Of a DNA stretch of 37,338 nt, positions 23,783 through 30,375 are shown piece by piece. The notes under the pieces were generated by a model. That model was not told the DNA's origin. It saw only the letters and a list, made by a program, of their open reading frames with translations, and searched no databases. Source of the stretch: CAYLNK01 sp964384675 (GTDB taxonomy: Bacteria; Acidobacteriota; Thermoanaerobaculia; UBA5066); the NCBI GenBank assembly GCA_964384675.1, contig CAYLNK010000025.1, positions 1 through 37,338 of the forward strand, read 5' to 3'. Made by a program: the position numbers and the translations under genes. The first letter of the stretch is position 1. The number at the start of each line of letters is the position of its first letter.

Positions 23783-24692
23783 GGCTCCAGACGGTCCCCT
23801 CGGGCTTCGGGCCCTTCCACAGCTCCAGGTAGAGCCGCGCGAACGAGGGCCGCGGCTCCGCGGGGTCGACGAGCCGCCCGAGGTGGATCCACGGCACCTC
23901 GGGATTCCGGTGGTGGGCCAGGTGGTGGTGGTAGTTCAGGAAGAGCGCCTGCACCACCCGATTCACCCTCAGGTTCCAGGCGCCTTCCGTCACGTGCCTC
24001 ACGGAGAACGCATGGTCGGTGTACTGGAGCGCGCCCCAGTTGATCGCGAACGCCGCGTAGCACGTCATCCAGCCGGCGAAGGTCACGCCGAGCACGGTCA
24101 CGAGCGTCACCTGGAACGCGATCGTGAACAGGATCTCGAGCCGGATCCGGAGCGCGTGGCGGCTGTCGTCGAGGTCCGCCAGCATGGCGTCGCCCCCCAT
24201 CCGCGCCACACGCTCCGACTCCCTCCGCCGCAGCGCGTTCACGCGGAGCAGCCACGGACAGACGAGGTAGAGCAGGCAGCCGAGCGGTGCGAGGGCCCAG
24301 TAGAGGCCGGTGAGGATCCCGTACAGCTGGAGCGTCTTCAGTACGCGGCTGTCGTCCGGGTAGTAGAGGTCGAACATCTCGACGTCGCTCCGGTTCCGGC
24401 GGTGGTGGCCGAGGTGGCAGACCCGCTGGAACGTGAAGCCGGTCGGGAAGAACGCGGCTGAGAGGACGCCCATCCCGTCGTTCAGCCAGCGCGTCCGGCT
24501 GAACGCCCCGTGCACCGACTCGTGGAGGAGCGAGAAGATCGTGTTGGCGACGAACGAGAACGCCACCGCGCAGGCGATCCTCACGCTCCAGGACGACGTG
24601 CGCGACGCCGCGACCAGGAGTCCGGCCGCCGCACCGTAGCTCGCCGCGGCGATGGCGAGGTTCAGGCGGACGGGCGGGTCGAAGGACGGCAC
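23754..24692 (-). CDS. Membrane fatty acid desaturase
   Basis: A 312-residue integral membrane di-iron enzyme with the three histidine boxes of the family: HESVH (residues 57-61), HLGHH (93-97) and HHHLAHH (near 280), between hydrophobic segments at about 12-30, 38-56, 125-150 and 190-225. It would insert a double bond, or hydroxylate or otherwise oxidise an acyl chain, using oxygen and an electron donor; regioselectivity cannot be predicted. The GTG at 24692 is chosen since a TATTCT hexamer lies 7 bases upstream and the longer ORF overlaps the divergent gene completely. Its 3' end overlaps the convergent paralogue gene by 29 bases. Confidence 0.85.
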   Translation of the reverse strand: MPSFDPPVRLNLAIAAASYGAAAGLLVAASRTSSWSVRIACAVAFSFVANTIFSLLHESVHGAFSRTRWLNDGMGVLSAAFFPTGFTFQRVCHLGHHRRNRSDVEMFDLYYPDDSRVLKTLQLYGILTGLYWALAPLGCLLYLVCPWLLRVNALRRRESERVARMGGDAMLADLDDSRHALRIRLEILFTIAFQVTLVTVLGVTFAGWMTCYAAFAINWGALQYTDHAFSVRHVTEGAWNLRVNRVVQALFLNYHHHLAHHRNPEVPWIHLGRLVDPAEPRPSFARLYLELWKGPKPEGTVWSPTPRRTSGA

Positions 24693-24698
24693 GCGGCT

Positions 24699-24705
24699 TA
24701 GAATA
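24699..24705. promoter_or_regulatory. Overlapping divergent -10 elements (bidirectional promoter)
   Basis: The stretch 24699-24705 reads TAGAAT (24699-24704) on the plus strand and TATTCT (24700-24705) on the minus strand. The first lies 6 bases before the GTG at 24711 and the second 7 bases before the GTG at 24692. One symmetric AT patch in GC-rich DNA could therefore serve both divergent genes, both leaderless. No -35 element stands out on either side. Confidence 0.55.
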
Positions 24706-24710
24706 CTGGC

Positions 24711-24980
24711 GTGGTGATGGCACCGGCGCTCCACTCCGGCGACACCTCGCTCGACGCCCTGAGGGTGCAGATGGAGGTCTTCCGCCGGATCGGGCCTGCG
24801 GCGCGCCTCGCACAGGCGCTGGAGCTGAGCGAGGCGGTGCGACGCGCCTCGGAGGCTGGTATTCGGATGCGACACCCGGACGCGCCAGACGACGAAGTCC
24901 GGCGTGAGGCCATCCGTATGGCGCTCGGCCCGGAGCTGTTCGCCGAGGCTTTCGGCGAGCGCCTCGGACGACGCCCCTGA
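24711..24980 (+). CDS. Small helical protein preceding a nucleotidyltransferase
   Basis: An 89-residue, mostly helical, charged protein. Distinctive parts are QMEVFRRIGPAARLAQALEL and AGIRMRHPDAPDDEVRREA. I recall similar short proteins beside stand-alone nucleotidyltransferases in high-GC bacteria but know no established function. Its stop overlaps the likely start of the next gene (CTGA), so the two are translated together. The start is GTG 24711, 6 bases after TAGAAT; the ATG at 24717 is the alternative (two codons later). A partner or antitoxin role is inference from gene order only. Confidence 0.6.
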   Translation: MVMAPALHSGDTSLDALRVQMEVFRRIGPAARLAQALELSEAVRRASEAGIRMRHPDAPDDEVRREAIRMALGPELFAEAFGERLGRRP

Positions 24981-25546
24981 GCCTCGACAGCTTCGTCCGC
25001 CGCCTCGTCTCGGAGCTCGAGTCCTGCGGGATCCCATACATGCTCTCCGGCTCGCTCGCCAGCGCGCACTTCGGTGAGGCTCGCTCGACCAACGACGTCG
25101 ATCTCGTCATCGATCCCTCGGAAGAGCAGCTGAGGTCCTTCGTCTCGCGACTCGGCGGCAACGTCTACGTGAGCCGCCAGGGCGCCGGCGAGGCCCTACG
25201 AGAGCGAGGGATGTTCAACGTCGTCGACCTCGAGACCGGGTGGAAGGCCGACCTGATCATCCGGAAGAGCAGGCCATTCAGCCAGATCGAGCTCGGCCGG
25301 CGGCGTCCGGTCCCCGCGCTCGGCGCTGTCGTCTCCATGGTCTCTCCCGAGGATTCCATCCTGAGCAAGCTGGAGTGGGCGAAGGAGGGCGGCTCCGCCC
25401 GGCAACGCCGCGACGCCCTCGGAGTCGCGATCGTCCAGCGCGACGTCCTCGACCGCGACTACCTCCGGCGCTGGGCCGTCGAGCTGGGCGTCTCCGAATC
25501 GCTCGAGGAGGTGCTGGCCGCCGCGGACGAGGTGGCGCCGAGGTAG
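24977..25546 (+). CDS. Nucleotidyltransferase-fold protein (AbiEii/DUF1814-like)
   Basis: An approximately 189-residue protein with the minimal nucleotidyltransferase signature: MLSGSLASAHF, then STNDVDLVI with the DxD pair at about residues 40 and 42. A later third acidic region (WKADLIIRKSRPF) and VSPEDSILSKLEWAKEGG match the stand-alone nucleotidyltransferase group that includes AbiEii-type toxins. The first ATG (25040) would remove the first helix (SLDSFVRRLVSELESCGIPY), which belongs to the fold. No ATG, GTG or TTG lies in frame between that helix and the upstream gene, so a CTG at 24977, overlapping the preceding stop as CTGA, is the best start. If CTG is not used, the protein starts at 25040. 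The 3' end overlaps the convergent GH3 gene by 88 bases. Confidence 0.7.
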   Translation: MSLDSFVRRLVSELESCGIPYMLSGSLASAHFGEARSTNDVDLVIDPSEEQLRSFVSRLGGNVYVSRQGAGEALRERGMFNVVDLETGWKADLIIRKSRPFSQIELGRRRPVPALGAVVSMVSPEDSILSKLEWAKEGGSARQRRDALGVAIVQRDVLDRDYLRRWAVELGVSESLEEVLAAADEVAPR

Positions 25547-27075
25547 CGCCCCGCGAAGACGGAAGCCCAGCCGTCGCCCCGCTCCAGCGCGCTCGGCTTC
25601 ACGTCACCGAGCCGCGCGCCGTTCGAGGTCTTCACCGCGAGGTACGTCTCGAGCCCACGTCCCTCGACCCGGAAGAGCCGTGTCGGCGCGAGCTGGCCGA
25701 GGTCGCGGGCGTAGCGGTAGTGGACGTTTTCCCCGAGCGCGGCGTCGAGCGCTCCCGCCAGGTCCGGAGCGGCATCGGGGGACTCGAGGAAGAGTGTGTA
25801 GCCGGCCCCGTCGAACGCGAGCATCGCAAAGGCCGGCGGCTCGGGGAGGAGCCTCGCCAGCACGTTCCTCACGTGCCCCTCGTGGAGCTTCTCGCCGAAC
25901 CGATCCGAGACCGCCGCCTCGCGTCCCACGAACCGGAGGAGCGGCGCCTGGCCCACGAAGCCGGTCACCTCCACGAGGTCCCCGAGGCGGTACCGGTAGA
26001 GCCCGCCGCCCGTCGTGACGACGACCTCGTACACCTCGCCGCGCCGCGCCTCGTGCGGGCTCCGCGCGTCGCCTCTCCCGTCCAGCAGCTCGACGACGTG
26101 CGAGCGCACCGCGAGGAGGCCGCCCTCGGCGCCGGGCCACGGCAGGGTCACGAACGCCTCCGTCGCCACGAGCCCCTTCCGCTGCACCGCGACGCCCGGG
26201 AAGAGGCGCTCGACGGACGGGAGGAGCGGCGCGGACGGGCCGTCGCCCCAGCACGAGATCAGGGCGAGACGCGGCCAGAGTCGGCGGTGGAGGTCGGCGG
26301 CGCCGAGCGCCCGCTCCGCCTCCCGCGCCCGGCCGCGCGGCAACGACGGAAGGAGCGACGGCAGAACGTCGTGAAGAGACTCCATCAGCAGGGTCAGGAA
26401 CGACGGGCTCCAGACCGAGATCAGGGACAGGTCGCGCCGGGCGACCAGGTGCCGCAGCGTCGCGCGCCGGAAGGCCTCGATCCCCGGCTCGCCTCGGACC
26501 TCCGCCGGCACCGCCTGCACGGCGCGCTGCAGGCGCCGCGCGATCGGGCCGAGATACGCGGCGTCGTCCTCGAAGCCGACCGGGATCCCTCCCGGGCTCG
26601 GCGCGGGCTCCGCACCCGCCGGCGAGATCCCCCAGTACGCGGCGCCCCGGAACGCGGCGGGGTGCTCCGCAGCGAGCGCCGCGATCCAGGCGTCGACGCC
26701 GCGCCGCATCTCCCGAGAGAGAGCGAGTGTGTACGGGATCAGCTTCGTCGCCGCCGTGGAGCCGCTCGTCGGCACGAGCCGCGTGACCGGCTCGACCGTG
26801 AGGACGCCCCCCTCGCCCCGCGCGATCCGCTCGATCGACGGAGCGAGATCGTCGTACCGGGCGAGCGGCACCCGGCTCCGGAAGTCGCGCAGGGAGCGGA
26901 TCGCGTCGAAGCCGTGCGCGCGCCCGAACGCCGAGGCGGCGTTCCGGCGCACCAGGTCGAGGAGCAGCGCCTCCTGCGTCTCACCCGCCCGGGTCAGCGC
27001 CGTACCGAGCCGGAGCCGCTCCGGAAGCGCCGACGCGATCCAGAGTGCGTTGGCCGCCGCGCTCGCGAGCGGCAT
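25459..27075 (-). CDS. GH3-type acyl-acid amido synthetase
   Basis: A 538-residue protein of the GH3 auxin-responsive promoter family, an ANL-type adenylating enzyme group that links carboxylic acids to amino acids or amines through an acyl-AMP. Signatures are TSGSTAATKLIPYT (phosphate-binding loop, 103-116), CWGDGPSA, GLVATEAFVTLP, a YRYRLGDLVEVTGF hinge region, then LRFVGRE and FGEKLHEGHV. The C-terminal lid domain ends in a Ser/Ala-rich tail. The ATG overlaps the preceding stop as TGATG, so it is coupled to the upstream GNAT-like gene and is the last gene of a five-gene operon. Substrates are unknown; bacterial GH3 proteins are poorly characterised. A longer in-frame ORF to 27645 is only a shadow of the upstream gene. 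Its 3' end overlaps the nucleotidyltransferase gene by 88 bases. Confidence 0.85.
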   Translation of the reverse strand: MPLASAAANALWIASALPERLRLGTALTRAGETQEALLLDLVRRNAASAFGRAHGFDAIRSLRDFRSRVPLARYDDLAPSIERIARGEGGVLTVEPVTRLVPTSGSTAATKLIPYTLALSREMRRGVDAWIAALAAEHPAAFRGAAYWGISPAGAEPAPSPGGIPVGFEDDAAYLGPIARRLQRAVQAVPAEVRGEPGIEAFRRATLRHLVARRDLSLISVWSPSFLTLLMESLHDVLPSLLPSLPRGRAREAERALGAADLHRRLWPRLALISCWGDGPSAPLLPSVERLFPGVAVQRKGLVATEAFVTLPWPGAEGGLLAVRSHVVELLDGRGDARSPHEARRGEVYEVVVTTGGGLYRYRLGDLVEVTGFVGQAPLLRFVGREAAVSDRFGEKLHEGHVRNVLARLLPEPPAFAMLAFDGAGYTLFLESPDAAPDLAGALDAALGENVHYRYARDLGQLAPTRLFRVEGRGLETYLAVKTSNGARLGDVKPSALERGDGWASVFAGRYLGATSSAAASTSSSDSETPSSTAQRRR

Positions 27076-27818
27076 CAGACCCCGGCGAAGCGGCGCCCGA
27101 TCGGCGTGAGATTCGCGGACGAAAGCTCGGTGAGGCACGCCAGCTCGTCGCCCCGCGCGTGGCCCGGGTTCCGCGCCGCGAAGAACGCCACGTGCGGGTC
27201 CTCGAGCCGCCTCGCGTCGAGATCGGCCACGCCGGGACGGAGCGGCGTCGGCTCCGGCAGCCGCACGATGCCCGCCGACGCGTCGTACCGCTCCCCGAAC
27301 TTCCGGCGCGCGAGAGCGTCCAGGCGCGCCTGCTGGTCGCGCGGGGTGGCCCGGTCGTGCGCCGGGAAGAAGTCGCGGAAGAACACCGGGAGAAAGCGGT
27401 ACGTCTTGTAGCCCGAGCTGATCAGGAACCAGAAGACGCGGCCTTCCACGGTGCGCCCCACCTCGAAGACGTGGCGTCCGAACGCCCGCGCCAGGTCGCG
27501 CCGGCCCCACCAGCGGCGGTCGACGATGGTGTCGCCGGAGAAGAACGCGACGACCCTCTCGCGGTCCAGGTCGGCGTCGAGACGCATCAGCGTCGAGAAG
27601 CCGCGGATCGCGCCGCTTCCAGACTCGCGCAGGACGATCGCCCACTCCTTCTCGGCCAGGTCGGCCTCGAACCCCGCGCGCGTCACGCCCAGGAAGTGCG
27701 CGTCCATCAGCGCGAGCATCGCCGCGCGCTCGGTCGGCGAGAGATCCCGGACCGGCGTCACCTCGCCGGCCAGCGAGGCGAGGCCGGTCGCCGCGTCAGA
27801 GAGCGCCGATCTCGACAT
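27075..27818 (-). CDS. GNAT-like acyltransferase-type protein (hypothetical)
   Basis: A 247-residue soluble protein. The central region has a GNAT-like feel: a core beta strand with IRGFSTLMRLDADL, FFSGDTIVDRRWWGRRDLAR in the acyl-CoA loop position, and FLISSGYKTYRFLPVFFRDF later. I do not recognise a characterised family; it resembles hypothetical proteins with an acyl-CoA N-acyltransferase fold. Its start lies 23 bases inside the preceding GNAT gene and its TGA overlaps the GH3 ATG, so it is translated with both. By position it may transfer an acyl group in the same pathway; this is inference. Confidence 0.6.
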   Translation of the reverse strand: MSRSALSDAATGLASLAGEVTPVRDLSPTERAAMLALMDAHFLGVTRAGFEADLAEKEWAIVLRESGSGAIRGFSTLMRLDADLDRERVVAFFSGDTIVDRRWWGRRDLARAFGRHVFEVGRTVEGRVFWFLISSGYKTYRFLPVFFRDFFPAHDRATPRDQQARLDALARRKFGERYDASAGIVRLPEPTPLRPGVADLDARRLEDPHVAFFAARNPGHARGDELACLTELSSANLTPIGRRFAGV

Positions 27819-28884
27819 GCGGGACGCGATCGTCGAGACGCGCGGCGAGGTCCGGATCGCCGGGGAAGGTCACGCCGTACAGGCGGCTCCGGTACCTCAC
27901 GTGTCGCCTCCTCCGCGCGACGGGGAGGAGCGGGTCGCGCGAGGTCAGGCCGAGCATCAGCCAAGCATAGCCGCGCGCCGATGCCTCGCCGAGGAGCCCT
28001 GTCAGGAGCGCGTCGAAAGCGCCCGGATCGTCGTCGGCGAGGGCGAGAAGCGAGACCGTGGCGTACCGGACGCGCTCCCCCAGGGCCGGCAGCGGCGGCC
28101 CGCCCCGCAGCCTCTGGAGCACGTTGTGGACCCGCCGCAGCCCGGGCGGATAACCCCGCACCACCGTCTGCTTGAAGCCGGATTGGTCCCAGAGGGCGCC
28201 CGCCCCGACGATCGCGCCCTCGCGCCGGACGACCCAGAGGTCGCGCGCCGGCGGTCCCGCCACGCCGTCGAGCGACGTCGCCTCGACGCACGGGAAGAGG
28301 TTCCTCCGGACGCCCGTCTCGTTCAGGAAGGCGACCGCCGCGTCGAGGCCGTCGTCGACGGCGCGCGCGACGTCGAGGGGCGGGGTCCGCGGCGGGCGCA
28401 CCTCGAGCGCGAGCGTCTCGACCCGCGCGATCTCCCGGTAGCGCGGCACGCTCGGCCGAGGCGCCTCGACGAGGAGCCGCCGGGCGGCGGCGTTCTCCTC
28501 CACGATCGTGGTCACGTAGCCGAGCGTGCGCCCGTCGCGGTGCAGCTCGGCCAGGAAGCGGAAGCCCGCGGTGACGAGACCCCGCCCCTCGTGCCCGCGC
28601 GCCACGCGGAGCTGGCTCAGGTAGCCGACGTCCTCCCGGACGCCGTTCACGTGGAGCGGACGCACCGCGCGCGACGCGACCCCGGCGATCGCGCCGGACG
28701 CCTCGTCCCGGGCGACGAACGTCTGCACGAACGGGCCGAGCGACCTCTCCCCGAGGAAGTAGTCCGGCTCGCGCTCGTACGTGACCGCGATGCGGCCCGG
28801 GACGGGGCTTTCGGCGAGGAGCCGGCGAAGCGCGGCGTCGTCCCCGGGAGCCGCGAGCTCGAAGCGAAACGGCATCCGCCTCAC
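27796..28884 (-). CDS. Two-domain GNAT family acetyltransferase
   Basis: A 362-residue protein that looks like two GNAT folds. The N-terminal half has VGYLSQLRVARGHEGRGL (residues 86-103), the strand-4/acyl-CoA-binding loop signature; the C-terminal half has a weaker copy (YATVSLLALADDD, GYAWLMLGLTSRDPLL). GNATs transfer an acyl group from acyl-CoA to an amine; the substrate is unknown. The start is GTG 28884, overlapping the radical SAM stop (GTGA); the ATG at 28875 is an alternative but its GAGG lies too close. The gene sits between a radical SAM enzyme and a second GNAT-like protein in one operon. Confidence 0.8.
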   Translation of the reverse strand: MRRMPFRFELAAPGDDAALRRLLAESPVPGRIAVTYEREPDYFLGERSLGPFVQTFVARDEASGAIAGVASRAVRPLHVNGVREDVGYLSQLRVARGHEGRGLVTAGFRFLAELHRDGRTLGYVTTIVEENAAARRLLVEAPRPSVPRYREIARVETLALEVRPPRTPPLDVARAVDDGLDAAVAFLNETGVRRNLFPCVEATSLDGVAGPPARDLWVVRREGAIVGAGALWDQSGFKQTVVRGYPPGLRRVHNVLQRLRGGPPLPALGERVRYATVSLLALADDDPGAFDALLTGLLGEASARGYAWLMLGLTSRDPLLPVARRRRHVRYRSRLYGVTFPGDPDLAARLDDRVPHVEIGAL

Positions 28885-30302
28885 GCGAGGCGCGTGGCGA
28901 GGTCCGGGGCGGGAGGCGCCTCGTAGCCCGTGACCTCGCGACCGTCCACCGTCAGGAGCGGTCCGGTGAAGCCCTCGTCACCCAGCGGGAACTCGTTCCG
29001 CTGGGTGACCTCCTTCCGGATAAGGGTGTTGATCGTGAAGAAGCTCCCCCACATGAAGAGGTTCCCGGCGTTCACCGGGTCGAGGCTCCGGCGCGCGATG
29101 GAGGAGAACCGATAGAAGCGGCGCCGCGCCTCGAGACACGCGTCGCGCACCTCCACGGCCGTCATCCCGCGCGGCGCGAACGGGACCATGCCGTAGCGGT
29201 ACGCCGGGTCGAGCCACCAACGGTCGAAGAGGAGCCGCCCCTCGGCCTCGAGTCTCTCGTAGAGCGGCGTCCCGGGGAACGGCGTCAGGTGGTTGAACGC
29301 CACGATGTAGAACCGGTGCCGCTCCGCGAACGCCGACACCTCCCGGAACGTCTCCACCGTGTCGCCGTCGTAGCCGAGGATGAACGTCGTGTAGAGACGG
29401 ATCCCGAATCGACGGAGGTTCGCGAGCGCCGCCTCGTAGCCCCCCTTCATGGTGTTGAACGACTTCTGCATCAGCCGGAGGTTCGCGGGGTTCAGCGACT
29501 CGAAGCCGATCAGCACGCCCTGGCAGCCGCTGTCGCGGAGGAGCCCGAGCAGCTCCTCGTCGTGCGCGACGTTGATGCTGGCCTGGCTCACCCAGCGGAC
29601 GTGGAGCTTCGCGAGCGCGCGGTACAGCTCCTTGGCCTCGTCGAGGTTCGACGTGATGTTGTCGTCCACGAAGAAGACCAGGCGGCGCCCCGACGCCACG
29701 ACCTCGCGCACCTCGTCGAGGACGTCGCCGACCGGACGGCGGGTCTGGGTGCTGCCGAAGAACGACTGCACCGCGCAGAACTCGCACCGGAAGTGGCAGC
29801 CGCGCCCCGCCTCCACGAGACCGACCGGCAGATACCGCTTCCCCGCGAAGATCGAGCGATCGGGCCGGAGGCCGGCGAGGCGCGGCCGCGCCGTCGACCG
29901 ATAGACGGGTCGCAGCGTGCCGGCGCGCGCGTCGTCGATCAGCTCCTCCCAGACGGCCTCGGCCTCGCCCACGACGATGGCGTCGGCGAACGCCGCCACC
30001 TCATCCGGCACCAGCGTCGCGTGGAAGCCGCCCATCACCACGGGCACGCCACGGCGCCGGTACTCGGTGGCGATCTGGTAGGCCCGCCGGGCGGTGTACG
30101 TCTCCACGCTGATCGCCACGAGGTCGGTCGGCTCGTCGTACGGGATCTCCTCCATCCGGTCGTCGTGGAACCTCACGCTGACGCCGGGGCGAGGCGTCAG
30201 CCCCGCGAGGAGCGCGGCCGCGAGCGGCTCCATCTGCCAGGCCCGGATGTACGGCTCCCCCACGCGCCGCCCGATGCACGGGTGGATCAGGGTCAGCCTC
30301 AA
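28881..30302 (-). CDS. B12-binding-type radical SAM enzyme
   Basis: A 473-residue protein. The N-terminal domain (about 1-140) is cobalamin-binding-like: a Rossmann-type start (LTLIHPCIG), YEPLAAAL-type helix, VPVVMGGFHATLVPDEV and IVVGEAEAVWEEL. The DxHxxG cobalamin motif is not evident, as in several B12 radical SAM subfamilies. The radical SAM core has CHFRCEFC (C169, C173, C176), FFVDDNIT, GCQGVLIGFES, then TTFILGYDGDT and LTPFPGTPLYERL. Members methylate unactivated carbons or rearrange skeletons in natural-product and lipid pathways. A second such enzyme is encoded directly upstream, 73 bases away, and GNAT and GH3 genes follow. The ATG start is taken at the family-typical N-terminus. 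Confidence 0.88.
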   Translation of the reverse strand: MRLTLIHPCIGRRVGEPYIRAWQMEPLAAALLAGLTPRPGVSVRFHDDRMEEIPYDEPTDLVAISVETYTARRAYQIATEYRRRGVPVVMGGFHATLVPDEVAAFADAIVVGEAEAVWEELIDDARAGTLRPVYRSTARPRLAGLRPDRSIFAGKRYLPVGLVEAGRGCHFRCEFCAVQSFFGSTQTRRPVGDVLDEVREVVASGRRLVFFVDDNITSNLDEAKELYRALAKLHVRWVSQASINVAHDEELLGLLRDSGCQGVLIGFESLNPANLRLMQKSFNTMKGGYEAALANLRRFGIRLYTTFILGYDGDTVETFREVSAFAERHRFYIVAFNHLTPFPGTPLYERLEAEGRLLFDRWWLDPAYRYGMVPFAPRGMTAVEVRDACLEARRRFYRFSSIARRSLDPVNAGNLFMWGSFFTINTLIRKEVTQRNEFPLGDEGFTGPLLTVDGREVTGYEAPPAPDLATRLA

Positions 30303-30329
30303 AGATCCTCCCGTCGGCCGTGGGGGGGT

Positions 30330-30374
30330 CCGGGGGGCCCGGCGTCGGGGCGCAGAGCGCCTGGGGCCCCCCGG
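30330..30374 (-). terminator. Strong hairpin between the two radical SAM genes
   Basis: CCGGGGGGCCC at 30330-30340 pairs perfectly with 30364-30374 over a 23-base loop. It begins just past the stop of the upstream radical SAM gene on the minus strand. It may end or attenuate transcription before the second gene, or simply separate the two messages. There is no T-tract. Confidence 0.4.
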
Positions 30375-30375
30375 C

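Noticed and set aside
27076..27645. N-terminal extension of the GH3 gene to 27645
   Set aside because: It reads through the GNAT-like gene in another frame and has no GH3 similarity; the TGATG junction gives a good start.
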